DNA from: Paracoccaceae bacterium
Lineage (GTDB): Bacteria > Pseudomonadota > Alphaproteobacteria > Rhodobacterales > Rhodobacteraceae
Reading direction: 5' to 3'
DNA: 24,563 nucleotides
NCBI GenBank assembly: GCA_015485375.1
Contig: WFTU01000393.1
Span: 1 to 24,563, forward strand
The notes beneath the pieces were generated by a model, which was given only the letters and a program-made list of their open reading frames with translations, was not told where the DNA came from and searched no databases. The position numbers and the translations under genes were made by a program. Numbering within the stretch: position 1 is the stretch's first letter; every line of letters starts with the position of its first letter. Positions 15,931-23,182 of the stretch are shown here, one piece after another.

Positions 15931-16776
15931 ATGCGTTTGTTCCTGATCACCCTCCTTGCCTTGATCGCCTTCGCCGCGAACTCCGTCCTGACGCGCAGCG
16001 CGCTCAGTTTCGAGCAGATCGGCGCCGGAGCATTTGCCGCTATCCGTCTGGGTTCGGGCGCGGTGATGCTGTTTGTTCTAGTCGCCCTGCGTGGCGGTGC
16101 GGCGCGGGTGATGCGGCAGGGGCGCTTTTCGTCGGTTGCGGCCTTGCTGCTTTACGCCGTTGCGTTCTCCTATGCCTATGTCACACTCGACGCCGGTCTG
16201 GGCGCGCTGATCCTGTTTGGCGGTGTCCAGATCACGATGTTTGCCGGTGCCTTGCTGGGTGGCGAGCGCCCGTCGGTTGCGCGCTGGTTCGGGACGGTCA
16301 GCGGTATGGCAGGTCTCGCCATTCTTTTTGCGCCCGGCAATGCCACGCCCGAACCCTTCGGTGTGGGGCTGATGCTGGCGGCCGCGCTCGGTTGGGGGGT
16401 CTATTCCCTGCAAGGCCGAAAGGTGCGTGCGCCATTGGAAGCGACGGCGGCCAATTTCATCCTCGCGGCCCCCTTCGCGATCCTGCTGTGGATATTGTTG
16501 CCGGCCTCTTTCCCTGCCTCAATGAATGGCGTGTTGTTGGCTGTTGCCTCGGGCGCGCTGGCCTCCGGTCTCGGCTATGCGATCTGGTATGCGACGCTGC
16601 CCAGTCTGGATTCCAGTCTGGCCGCCGTTGTCCAGCTCTTGGTTCCGATCATTGCGCTGGGCGGGGGCATGGCGTTCCTCGGCGAGGGGGCGAGCTGGAT
16701 TTTCGCCATTTCAACCGTGCTGGTTCTGGGGGGCGTTCTTGTTGCGGTGCTGTGGCCGGAACCGGAAAAACCCTGA
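15931..16776 (+). CDS. DMT-family transporter (EamA domains)
   Basis: A 281-residue inner-membrane protein with about ten hydrophobic helices in two EamA repeats, beginning MRLFLITLLALIAFAANSVLTRSAL and with LILFGGVQITMFAGALLGGERPS closing the first repeat. Relatives export amino acids or other small metabolites; the substrate is unknown. ATG 15931 gives the family-like N-terminus. In-frame GTG 15916 and TTG 15871 add hydrophilic residues, and 15871 lies only eleven bases after the groEL terminator. No clear ribosome site precedes any of them, so the start is uncertain. The gene stands alone between two terminators. Confidence 0.85.
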   Translation: MRLFLITLLALIAFAANSVLTRSALSFEQIGAGAFAAIRLGSGAVMLFVLVALRGGAARVMRQGRFSSVAALLLYAVAFSYAYVTLDAGLGALILFGGVQITMFAGALLGGERPSVARWFGTVSGMAGLAILFAPGNATPEPFGVGLMLAAALGWGVYSLQGRKVRAPLEATAANFILAAPFAILLWILLPASFPASMNGVLLAVASGALASGLGYAIWYATLPSLDSSLAAVVQLLVPIIALGGGMAFLGEGASWIFAISTVLVLGGVLVAVLWPEPEKP

Positions 16777-16904
16777 GGGATGCGCCGAAATGTGCCGGAA
16801 ATGCCATTCCATGACACAATATGTTGCGCAATTCCGATTATTGACTTACGCTGGCATGGCAATTTGTCACCAAGGCGCCAGCCTTCATTGAAAAGGAAAC
16901 GGGT

Positions 16905-17246
16905 ATGAGCAAACGCGACGACCTCATTGCAGTTTATGCATCTGATCTGAAAGAAAAATGCGGGATTAATCCCGACATGGACCTGCTGACCAAAGTCACC
17001 ATCGGCTGCGGTCCGTCCATCTACAACGCCGACGCATCGACCGTCGCCGGCTCGCAGGAATCCGAACTGGAAACGGTGAAGAACAATTTCCTGATCAAGA
17101 AACTCGGCCTCAAGGATGGCCCGGAACTGATGGCCGCGATCGATGAAGCCATCAACACCTACGGTCGTTCCAACCGTAACAAATACCGTGCTGTTATCTA
17201 CTACATGCTTACAAAAAAATTCGGCAAAGAGTCGGTCTACGGCTAA
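16905..17246 (+). CDS. DUF2853 family protein
   Basis: A 113-residue soluble, mostly helical protein that resembles the DUF2853 family (PF11015), which I recall as common in Rhodobacteraceae and of unknown function. Conserved-looking stretches are MDLLTKVTIGCGPSIYNADASTVA and KNNFLIKKLGL, and the C-terminus is YRAVIYYMLTKKFGKESVY. AAGGAAA seven bases before the ATG is a good ribosome site. The 128-base gap before it is AT-rich, but no clear promoter stood out. A strong terminator follows, so this is probably a monocistronic gene. Its basic C-terminus would suit nucleic-acid or protein contact, but nothing specific is seen. Confidence 0.9.
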   Translation: MSKRDDLIAVYASDLKEKCGINPDMDLLTKVTIGCGPSIYNADASTVAGSQESELETVKNNFLIKKLGLKDGPELMAAIDEAINTYGRSNRNKYRAVIYYMLTKKFGKESVYG

Positions 17247-17277
17247 AGTCCGGTCAAGTTATCGGCAGGTTTGCAAG

Positions 17278-17310
17278 GCCCCCGCAGCAAATGCGGGGGC
17301 TTTGGTTTTT
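17278..17310 (+). terminator. Rho-independent terminator after DUF2853 gene
   Basis: GCCCCCGC (17278-17285) and GCGGGGGC (17293-17300) form a perfect eight-base-pair stem around a seven-base loop, followed by TTTGGTTTTT. It is 31 bases after the stop codon. Confidence 0.92.
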
Positions 17311-17322
17311 GTGAAATCCGAA

Positions 17323-17344
17323 AAAGTTGGAACATTCCAACTTT
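17323..17344 (-). terminator. AT-rich palindrome, possible purEK terminator
   Basis: AAAGTTGGAA (17323-17332), CA, then TTCCAACTTT (17335-17344) is a perfect ten-base inverted repeat. On the minus strand it is followed by further T residues, which suits a weak terminator about 58 bases past the purK stop. A protein-binding operator is the alternative, since the near-absent spacer is also typical of dimer sites. Confidence 0.5.
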
Positions 17345-17402
17345 CCTATTATTCGTGTAATTTCAGTATATTAAGCGAAATAAGAACAATCCGGAAGCGG
17401 TG

Positions 17403-18470
17403 TCAACTACTCAACGGTTTAACCCGGTTTATGTGCCCCATCTTCCGCCCTGCCTTGATATCCGCTTTTCCGTAGAGGTGCAGTCCGGCATCGGTTATGC
17501 CCGCATATTGCAACACATCATCCCCGATCAGGTTGGTCATCACCACGTCGGAGTGGCGCGCCGCGTCGCCGAGCGGCCAGCCCGCCACCGCGCGGATGTG
17601 CTGCTCGAACTGGTCGATGACGCAGCCGTTCTGTGTCCAGTGGCCGGAATTATGCACCCGCGGCGCCACCTCGTTGACCAGCAGGCCGGCAGGGGTCACG
17701 AACAGCTCCACCCCCATGACGCCGGTATAGTTGAGCGAATTGAGGATGTTGCCCGCAAGCAGAACCGCCTCCATATGTTGCCCCGCTGCCAGCGTGGCCG
17801 GAACGGTGGTGGTGTCGAGGATCCCGTCCTTGTGGATGTTTTCGCCGGGGTCGTAGCAGACCACGGCACCGTCAACGCCCCGCGCGGCGATCACGGAAAT
17901 CTCGCGCTGGAAATCGACGAAACCTTCCAGAACGGCGGGCGCGCCCTGCAGGGCCTCGAAGGCCTCGGCAGCTTGCGCAGGGTCTGTAATCCGTACCTGC
18001 CCCTTGCCGTCATAGCCGAAACGCCGCGTTTTAAGGATGGCGGGCGTGCCGATGGTATCGAGCGCTGCCTGCAGGTCGTCGAGCGTGTCGACCTGTGCAA
18101 AAGGTGCGACCTTCAGGCCGAGCGAGGTGAGGAACTCTTTCTCGGCAATCCGGTCCTGCGACACAGCAAGCGCGTTGCGTTGCGGGCGCACGGGACGGAT
18201 GGATTCCAGAATGTCGAGCGCGCCGGTCGGGATGTTTTCAAACTCGAAGGTGATGACATCGACGGAGGCGGCGAATTCGGTCAGGGCTTCGGTATCGTCA
18301 TAGGGGGCGGTTGTCACACGGGCGGCGACATCACCGGCGGGCGGGTTCGCGCCGGGTTCGAAGATGTGGGTTTTCAGGCCGAGGCGGGCCGCGGCCATCG
18401 ACAGCATTCGGCCCAATTGGCCGCCGCCGAGAATACCGATGGTCGAACCGGGGGGCAGGGGGCTAGTCAT
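17403..18470 (-). CDS. purK: N5-carboxyaminoimidazole ribonucleotide synthase
   Basis: A 355-residue ATP-grasp enzyme that carboxylates AIR with bicarbonate and ATP in purine synthesis. The N-terminal glycine loop is GILGGGQLGRMLSMAAARLG, then VDVITFEFENIP, the ATP-grasp lysine region LKTRRFGYDGKGQ and the metal/substrate end VNEVAPRVHNSGHWT. Its ATG overlaps the end of purE by eight bases, so the two are translationally coupled. A long open frame on the opposite strand (17400-18764) is a shadow. The product passes straight to PurE. Confidence 0.97.
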   Translation of the reverse strand: MTSPLPPGSTIGILGGGQLGRMLSMAAARLGLKTHIFEPGANPPAGDVAARVTTAPYDDTEALTEFAASVDVITFEFENIPTGALDILESIRPVRPQRNALAVSQDRIAEKEFLTSLGLKVAPFAQVDTLDDLQAALDTIGTPAILKTRRFGYDGKGQVRITDPAQAAEAFEALQGAPAVLEGFVDFQREISVIAARGVDGAVVCYDPGENIHKDGILDTTTVPATLAAGQHMEAVLLAGNILNSLNYTGVMGVELFVTPAGLLVNEVAPRVHNSGHWTQNGCVIDQFEQHIRAVAGWPLGDAARHSDVVMTNLIGDDVLQYAGITDAGLHLYGKADIKAGRKMGHINRVKPLSS

Positions 18471-18948
18471 GCGGTTCGTCCGCGATCGAGGCCGAGAGGT
18501 CCGCGCGCCACTTTTCCAGCCGTTCGGCCAGCACGGGGTCGGAATTGGCGAGGATGGCGGCAGCCATCAGGCCCGCATTGGCCGCTCCCGCTTCGCCAAT
18601 CGCCATGGTGCCGACGGGGAAACCCTTGGGCATTTGCACGATGGAATAGAGCGAGTCGACGCCCGACAGCGCGCGGGTCCGGATCGGCACACCCAGCACC
18701 GGCACGCGGGTTTTGGAGGCCATCATGCCCGGCAGATGGGCAGCGCCGCCGGCGCCCGCGATGATAACCTGCAAGCCGCGACCGGCGGCGGTTTTGCCGT
18801 AGTCCCAGAGCCGGTCCGGCGTGCGGTGGGCGGAGACGATTTTCGTCTCGTAGGTCAGGCCGAGTTCATCCAGCACGCTGGCAGCAGCCTTCATGGTTGG
18901 CCAGTCGGACTGGCTGCCCATGATGATACCGATTTTGGGTTGGGTCAT
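18463..18948 (-). CDS. purE: N5-CAIR mutase
   Basis: A 161-residue PurE that moves the carboxyl group of N5-CAIR to carbon 4 to give CAIR. Motifs are GIIMGSQSDWPTM, VSAHRTPDR and AGAGGAAHLPGMMAS, which form the nucleotide and CO2 pocket, with the catalytic histidine in SAHRTP. AAGGAG six bases before ATG 18948 is a strong ribosome site. It overlaps purK by eight bases and follows ydcH by 38 bases, so the three genes probably share a transcript. Length and motifs are those of a class I bacterial PurE. Confidence 0.97.
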   Translation of the reverse strand: MTQPKIGIIMGSQSDWPTMKAAASVLDELGLTYETKIVSAHRTPDRLWDYGKTAAGRGLQVIIAGAGGAAHLPGMMASKTRVPVLGVPIRTRALSGVDSLYSIVQMPKGFPVGTMAIGEAGAANAGLMAAAILANSDPVLAERLEKWRADLSASIADEPHD

Positions 18949-18986
18949 CTCCGGCTCCTTCGTGGTTTCGCTCCGGTTATAGCGCG

Positions 18987-19205
18987 CTAGGCGATAATGT
19001 CAGGGGTAATTTCGTCCTCGAGGCGCTTGATACTGTCCTTCAGTGCCAGTTTCTGCTTTTTCAGCCGGCGCAGGGTCAGCTGGTCGGCAATGCGCGACTG
19101 GTCGAGGGCGTGGATTGCCTCGTCCAGGTCGCGATGCTCGCGCAGGAGCATTTGCAGGCGAATGTGCAGGATTTCCTGATGGTCCAGCGTCGGCGGGGTG
19201 GTCAT
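18987..19205 (-). CDS. YdcH family protein (DUF465)
   Basis: A 72-residue helical protein of the YdcH/DUF465 family. The central and C-terminal helices (LQMLLREHRDLDEAIHAL and LKKQKLALKDSIKRLEDEI) look like an antiparallel coiled coil, ending in the family tail PDIIA. Function is unknown; small dimeric relatives are widespread in alphaproteobacteria. ATG 19205 is chosen because the longer frame to 19301 adds unrelated sequence and crosses the divergent Hsp20 promoter. The ribosome site is weak (GGACC). A TATAGT -10-like element (19241-19236, minus strand) lies upstream, within an imperfect dyad (GTTTC 19225-19229, GAAAC 19250-19254). Confidence 0.85.
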   Translation of the reverse strand: MTTPPTLDHQEILHIRLQMLLREHRDLDEAIHALDQSRIADQLTLRRLKKQKLALKDSIKRLEDEITPDIIA

Positions 19206-19274
19206 GGTGTTTGGTCCATGTGAAGTTTCAGCGCAACTATAGCAAAGTTGAAACATCGGGAATAGCCCGAAGCC

Positions 19275-19303
19275 CTTGTTATTATGTCGCTGACGCCCCA
19301 TAT
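19275..19303 (+). promoter_or_regulatory. Sigma-32 (RpoH)-type promoter of hsp20
   Basis: CTTGTT (19275-19280), 15 bases, then CCCCATAT (19296-19303) matches the heat-shock pattern CTTGAA-N13/15-CCCCATNT, with a perfect -10 element. It lies about 38 bases before the Hsp20 start chosen here. The signal agrees with the small heat shock protein downstream. Confidence 0.8.
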
Positions 19304-19340
19304 CTCGGCCAATCGACGCAGATTTTCAAAGGATATGCCC

Positions 19341-19754
19341 ATGCCGAGACCGTCTTTTGTTTCCTATCCCAATATGCTGGGATTTGAACGACTCGAAGGG
19401 CTGATCGAGCGGTGCGTGAAATCCGGTGGCGACGGGTTCCCGCCGTTCAATATCGAGGTGCGGAACGGCTCGGAATACCGGATCTCGCTGGCGGTGGCAG
19501 GGTACTGCGAAGAAGATTTGTCGGTGACGCTGGAGGGCACGGAGCTTACTATTCAAGGCCGGAAATCCGACGGGGACACGTCGCAGGACTTCCTGCATCG
19601 CGGCATTGCCGGACGGCAGTTTCGCAAGCAGTTTTTGCTGGCACCGCAACTCGAAATCCGTGGCGCCTCGCTGGCGAACGGGCTGCTGGATATCGATTTT
19701 ATCTGGCGGCGCGAGGAGCCGGGAATTCAGAAAATTTCCATAAACAAAAAATGA
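19341..19754 (+). CDS. Small heat shock protein (Hsp20/IbpA type)
   Basis: A 137-residue alpha-crystallin-domain chaperone that holds unfolding proteins for refolding by DnaK/ClpB. The domain runs from PPFNIEVRNGSEYRISLAVAGY to the conserved A-S-L-A-N-G-L-L motif (AxxxnGxL) and LDIDF; the C-terminal anchoring motif I-S-I lies four residues before the end. The N-terminus (FVSYPNMLGFERLEGLIERC) is short. AAAGGA at 19328-19333, seven bases before ATG 19341, sets the start; ATG 19335 is only one base from it. The longer ATG at 19284 lies inside the heat-shock promoter and cannot be the start of that transcript. Two small hairpins follow (19842-19856 and 19854-19885), with no clear T run. Confidence 0.9.
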   Translation: MPRPSFVSYPNMLGFERLEGLIERCVKSGGDGFPPFNIEVRNGSEYRISLAVAGYCEEDLSVTLEGTELTIQGRKSDGDTSQDFLHRGIAGRQFRKQFLLAPQLEIRGASLANGLLDIDFIWRREEPGIQKISINKK

Positions 19755-20172
19755 TTCCGCTCGAGCGCGCCGGAGGTGGCCGAAAAATACAATTTCTGCT
19801 TGCGACAATTTGTTCAAGTAAATCGAAAGGCGGGAGCGCATATTCAGAGAATCTGAAATGATGGGGGGTTCCCGGGCCCCTTTCATCGAATTTATTTAAA
19901 CTATTAACCAATTTGAAAATTACGGTCGAATTAGGGCAAAGATTTGGTTAAAAAACGGATGTTAGTAATGAGTATCGAGGATTCGAGGAGGTTTGCCTAG
20001 ACCTTCAAAGTGTCTGAACTTAGTCGTTGTGCTTATGTTTGGCTGGCGGGCCACAGATAGACCCCAGATCAGAGAATGCATTATTGCTGATTTGTGCCGG
20101 GGCAAAACGACGAAATAGACGCGACGGATCCTTGAAGTAACGGAGCTTGCTCCGCTGTTCAAGGTGCCGAGT

Positions 20173-20208
20173 ATGAGAGTTCTTATTTTCGGAACGTCTC
20201 GCAAGTAA
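20173..20208 (+). other. Possible micro-ORF (11 codons) before terminator
   Basis: ATG 20173 opens an 11-residue frame, MRVLIFGTSRK, ended by TAA at 20206-20208, four bases before a strong terminator. AAGG at 20161-20164 could be its ribosome site, and that AAGG lies in the 3' arm of the hairpin 20130-20164, so folding would hide it. It may be a leader peptide, a remnant of a lost gene (the residues resemble the first strand of a nucleotide-binding fold), or chance. Confidence 0.2.
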
Positions 20209-20211
20209 AAG

Positions 20212-20248
20212 AAGCGCACGGGCATCCCTACGGGTCCGTGCGCTTTTT
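20212..20248. terminator. Bidirectional terminator
   Basis: AAGCGCACGG (20212-20221) pairs with CCGTGCGCTT (20236-20245), with an inner CCC/GGG pairing in the loop. TTTTT follows on the plus strand and TTCTTTTA on the minus strand. It can end the sat-apsK transcript, whose stop is at 20251-20253, and anything transcribed rightward from 19755-20210. Confidence 0.9.
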
Positions 20249-20250
20249 CT

Positions 20251-21957
20251 TTATCCGGCGATCAATCCCAACTGCTCCAGTTTCAGGATGACCTGATGGG
20301 CGCAGTTGTCGACGTCGACATTTTCGGTTTCTACGCGCAGTTCGGGGTTTTCCGGTTCCTCGTAGGGGTCGGAGATGCCGGTGAACTCCTTGATTTTGCC
20401 TTCACGCGCCAGTTTGTAGAGCCCCTTGCGGTCGCGGCGTTCGCATTCCTCGAGGCTGGTGGCTACGTGGACCTCGACGAAGGTGCCGAACTGTTCGATT
20501 TCCTCGCGCACGGCGCGGCGCGTGGCGGTGTAGGGGGCGATCGGGGCGCAGAGCGCGATGCCGCCATTCTTGGTGATTTCCGAGGCCACATAGCCAATGC
20601 GGCGGATGTTGAGGTCGCGGTGTTCCTTGCTGAATCCCAGTTCCGAGGACAGGTTTTTGCGCACGACATCGCCGTCCAGAAGCGTGACGGGGCGGCCGCC
20701 CATCTCCATCAGTTTGACCATCAGCGCGTTGGCGATGGTGGATTTGCCCGAGCCGGACAGGCCGGTGAAGAACACGGTGAAACCCTGTTTCGATTTTGCG
20801 GGGCGGGTGCGGCGCAGTTCTTCCACCACTTCGGGGAAAGAGAACCAGTCCGGGATGTCCAGCCCCTCGGTCAGGCGGCGGCGCAGTTCGGTGCCGGAGA
20901 TGTTAAGGACGGTCTTGTCCTTCTCGACCTCGTCGATCGGCTCGTATTGGGCCTTTTCCTGTACGTAGACCATGTGTTTGAAATCGACCATCTCGACGCC
21001 GATTTCCTGTTCATGTTTCTTAAACAGTTCCTGCGCATCGTAGGGGCCGTAGAAATCCTCGCCAGCCGAGTTCTTGCCCGGTCCGGCGTGGTCGCGGCCA
21101 ACGATGAAATGGGTGCAGCCGTGATTGGCGCGGATCAGCCCGTGCCAGACGGCCTCTCGCGGGCCGCCCATGCGCATGGCGAGGTTCAGCAATGACAGGG
21201 AGGTTGTGGAGGCGGGATATTTGTCCAGCACGGCCTCGTAGCAGCGCACGCGGGTGAAATGGTCGATATCGCCCGGCTTGGTCAGCCCGACCACCGGATG
21301 GATCAGCAGGTTGGCCTGCGCCTCCTTGGCGGCGCGGAAGGTCAGTTCCTGATGGGCGCGGTGCAGCGGGTTTCGGGTCTGGAAGGCGACGATGCGGCGC
21401 CAGCCCATTTTGCGAAAATAGGCGCGCAGCTCGTTCGGTGTGTCGCGACGACCGCGATAGTCGTAGTGCATCGGGGCCTGAATGCCGATCACCGGCCCGC
21501 CGAGGTAGACCTCGCCTGCCGTGTTGTGCAGGTAGTTGACGGCGGGGTGGGCGATGTCGTCGGCACCGAATACGGCCTCCGCCTCGCGGGATTTGTCCGG
21601 CGTCCATTTGTCGGTGACCGACAGGATGGCGAGGATCACGCCCTCGGGGTCGCGCAGGGCGATGTCCTGACCCTCACCAACCGACTCGGCAAAATCCGCG
21701 CTGACGTCGAGGTTGACCGGCATCGGCCAGAGCGAGCCGTCGGCAAGGCGCATGTTGTCCAGAACGCTGTTATAGTCGTCCTCCCCCAGAAACCCTTTCA
21801 ACGGGTTGAAACCGCCGTTCATCAACAGTTCCAGATCGCACATCTGGCGCGGGGTCAGGTCCCAGCTCGGCAGCTCGCCGGCCTCCACCTTCAGCTTCTC
21901 GGCACTGTCGTAGGAGACATAGAGTTCGGGGACGGGGGTCAAATTTCTGATTTGCAT
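20251..21957 (-). CDS. Fused ATP sulfurylase / APS kinase
   Basis: A 568-residue bifunctional enzyme that activates sulfate to APS and then to PAPS. The N-terminal sulfurylase (about 1-385) has QTRNPLHRAH (193-202), VGRDHAGPG (287-294) and the preceding HPVVGLTKPGD. The C-terminal kinase (about 390-568) has the P-loop G399-L-S-G-S-G-K405-S-T, DGDVVRKNLSSELGFSKEHRDLNIRRIG, and APIAPY before the lid. Both active sites look intact. The single-chain fusion is common in Rhodobacteraceae. The ATG at 21957 has only a weak ribosome site (GAGAAC), and a terminator-like hairpin ends about fifteen bases before it, so leader control is possible. Confidence 0.95.
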   Translation of the reverse strand: MQIRNLTPVPELYVSYDSAEKLKVEAGELPSWDLTPRQMCDLELLMNGGFNPLKGFLGEDDYNSVLDNMRLADGSLWPMPVNLDVSADFAESVGEGQDIALRDPEGVILAILSVTDKWTPDKSREAEAVFGADDIAHPAVNYLHNTAGEVYLGGPVIGIQAPMHYDYRGRRDTPNELRAYFRKMGWRRIVAFQTRNPLHRAHQELTFRAAKEAQANLLIHPVVGLTKPGDIDHFTRVRCYEAVLDKYPASTTSLSLLNLAMRMGGPREAVWHGLIRANHGCTHFIVGRDHAGPGKNSAGEDFYGPYDAQELFKKHEQEIGVEMVDFKHMVYVQEKAQYEPIDEVEKDKTVLNISGTELRRRLTEGLDIPDWFSFPEVVEELRRTRPAKSKQGFTVFFTGLSGSGKSTIANALMVKLMEMGGRPVTLLDGDVVRKNLSSELGFSKEHRDLNIRRIGYVASEITKNGGIALCAPIAPYTATRRAVREEIEQFGTFVEVHVATSLEECERRDRKGLYKLAREGKIKEFTGISDPYEEPENPELRVETENVDVDNCAHQVILKLEQLGLIAG

Positions 21958-21969
21958 AGGGTTCTCGAA

Positions 21970-21999
21970 TAAAAACGGGGCCAGTCTAGGGCCCCGTTT
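21970..21999 (-). terminator. Terminator/attenuator hairpin before sat-apsK
   Basis: On the minus strand AAACGGGGCC pairs with GGCCCCGTTT (21990-21999 with 21973-21982) around a seven-base loop, followed by TTTTTATT. It could end trxB transcripts. It also lies about fifteen bases before the sat-apsK start codon, and a possible promoter (TTGAAA 22024-22019, CATAAA 22002-21997) overlaps its upstream arm, so any sat-apsK transcript from further upstream must read through it. Confidence 0.8.
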
Positions 22000-22051
22000 A
22001 TGCTGTATTCGGGTAGGTTTTCAACCGAATTGCGTAGAAAACCGCCATTCG

Positions 22052-22094
22052 GGAATGTTTCTTCCGGTTTCAGGGGAAACCGGACAAACATTCC
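22052..22094 (-). repeat. Long hairpin directly after trxB stop
   Basis: GGAATGTTT (22052-22060) pairs with AAACATTCC (22086-22094), and inside it CCGGTTTC (22064-22071) pairs with GAAACCGG (22076-22083) around a four-base loop. Seventeen base pairs in total begin three bases past the trxB stop. There is no T run on either side, so it is more likely an mRNA-stabilising or regulatory structure than a terminator. A third, smaller hairpin (GGTTTTC 22016-22022, GAAAACC 22037-22043) lies between it and the terminator. Confidence 0.7.
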
Positions 22095-22097
22095 GGC

Positions 22098-23039
22098 CTA
22101 TTCCTCCGCCGACAGAAAACGTTCGGCTTCCAGCGCGGCCATGCAGCCCATGCCTGCCGAGGTGACGGCCTGACGGTATTTGTAGTCGGTCAGATCGCCC
22201 GCGGCGAAGACACCGGGGATGGAGGTTTCGGTGCTGTCGGGTTTGGTGACAACATAGCCGCCCATATGGGTTTCGAGTGTGTCTTTCACCAGTTCCGAGG
22301 ACGGGGCGTGACCGATGGCGATGAACACGCCTTTGCAGGGAATGTCCGTGATCTCGCCGGTCTTGACGTTTTTGGTCCGCACGCCCTCGACGCCCATCGG
22401 GTTTTCGGAGCCGTAGACCTCGACCAGTTCGTTGAACCAGAGCGGCTCGATTTTCGGGTTTTTCAGCAGGCGTTCCTGCAGGATTTTCTCCGAGCGCAAC
22501 TCGTCGCGGCGATGGATCAGGGTGACCTTGGAGGCGAAGTTGGTAAGGAACAGGGCCTCCTCGACCGCGGAGTTGCCGCCACCGACCACGACGACCTCCT
22601 GTCCGCGATAGAAGAAACCGTCGCAGGTGGCGCAGGCGGAGACGCCGAAGCCCTTGAATTTTTCTTCCGAAGGCAGGCCGAGCCATTTGGCCTGTGCGCC
22701 GGTGGCGAGGATCACCGCGTCGGCGGTGTAGGTGGTGCCGGTGTCGCCCTTGGCGACAAACGGGCGTTTGGACAGGTCGAGGTCGCTGATGTGATCGGCG
22801 ATGATCTCGGTTCCGGCGGCGCGGGCGTGCTCTTCCATTTCGACCATCAGGTCGGGGCCTTGCACCTCTTTGCGGCCGGGCCAGTTTTCGACCTCGGTGG
22901 TGATGGTGAGCTGGCCGCCGGGCTGGATGCCCTGCACCAGAATCGGGTTCAGCATGGCACGGGAGCCGTAAACTCCGGCGGTGTATCCGGCAGGGCCGGA
23001 GCCGATGATGAGAAGGCGGGTGTGACGTGTTTCAGACAT
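22098..23039 (-). CDS. trxB: Thioredoxin-disulfide reductase
   Basis: A 313-residue flavoprotein that passes electrons from NADPH to thioredoxin. It has the FAD motif GSGPAG (13-18), the redox centre C136-A-T-C139-D, the NADPH motif VVGGGNSAVEEA and the C-terminal FAD motif FAAGDLTDYKYRQAVTSAGMGCMAALEAE. All are intact and length is normal. AAGG nine bases before ATG 23039 is an acceptable ribosome site. It is divergent from an Lrp/AsnC regulator gene across 197 bases, so that regulator could affect its transcription. Thioredoxin also supplies electrons for PAPS reduction, which may explain its place before sat-apsK. Confidence 0.97.
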   Translation of the reverse strand: MSETRHTRLLIIGSGPAGYTAGVYGSRAMLNPILVQGIQPGGQLTITTEVENWPGRKEVQGPDLMVEMEEHARAAGTEIIADHISDLDLSKRPFVAKGDTGTTYTADAVILATGAQAKWLGLPSEEKFKGFGVSACATCDGFFYRGQEVVVVGGGNSAVEEALFLTNFASKVTLIHRRDELRSEKILQERLLKNPKIEPLWFNELVEVYGSENPMGVEGVRTKNVKTGEITDIPCKGVFIAIGHAPSSELVKDTLETHMGGYVVTKPDSTETSIPGVFAAGDLTDYKYRQAVTSAGMGCMAALEAERFLSAEE

Positions 23040-23145
23040 TTTCGGTAGCCTTTTGTAAATGCGTTGCTGCGTATATAGGCGGTCGCCCCTGCCCTGTGAA
23101 GGCGCGGCGCGGGGTTTTGCGGATCAGGCGCCGAAATTGTGGATT

Positions 23146-23182
23146 GCGAATTATTCTTGCGCGGGTGCGAAATATTATTGCG
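23146..23182 (+). promoter_or_regulatory. Phased direct repeats, candidate Lrp-type operator
   Basis: GCGAATTATTCTTGCG (23146-23161) and GCGAAATATTATTGCG (23167-23182) differ at two of sixteen bases and start 21 bases apart, two helical turns. A related inverted run, CGATAATAACGA, follows near 23198-23209. They lie in the trxB/lrp divergent region, 55 to 90 bases before the regulator start, as expected for an autoregulatory Lrp/AsnC site. Confidence 0.6.

Larger units (their letters stand above)
19755..20250. other. Gene-free, hairpin-rich region; candidate structured RNA
   Basis: About 500 bases with no recognisable protein gene, tRNA, tmRNA or SRP RNA. The left 200 bases are AT-rich. From about 19944 to 20248 the plus strand holds a weak promoter-like pair (TTGGTT 19944-19949, TAATGA 19966-19971), a hairpin around 20051-20097 (ATCAG/CTGAT with CACAG/TTGTG), a long hairpin at 20130-20164 (CCTTGAA/TTCAAGG outside CGGAG/CTCCG) and a strong terminator. 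That arrangement suits a small RNA of about 260 bases. Tiny open frames exist within it, at 19969-20001 and 20173-20208. A minus-strand frame (19962-20225) looks random. Confidence 0.35.

Noticed and set aside
17400..18764. 454-codon plus-strand open frame opposite purK and purE
   Set aside because: purK and purE carry complete family motifs on the other strand; this frame is Arg/Gly-rich without recognisable features.
19284..19340. Longer N-terminus for Hsp20 from ATG 19284
   Set aside because: That ATG lies inside the heat-shock promoter and lacks a ribosome site.
20101..20170. tmRNA-like run near GCAAAACGACGAAA
   Set aside because: No frame gives a tag ending in AA, and no tRNA-like acceptor halves flank it.
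19962..20225. 87-codon minus-strand frame in the gene-free region
   Set aside because: Unusual composition, no ribosome site, no recognisable domain, and it reads through hairpins and the terminator.
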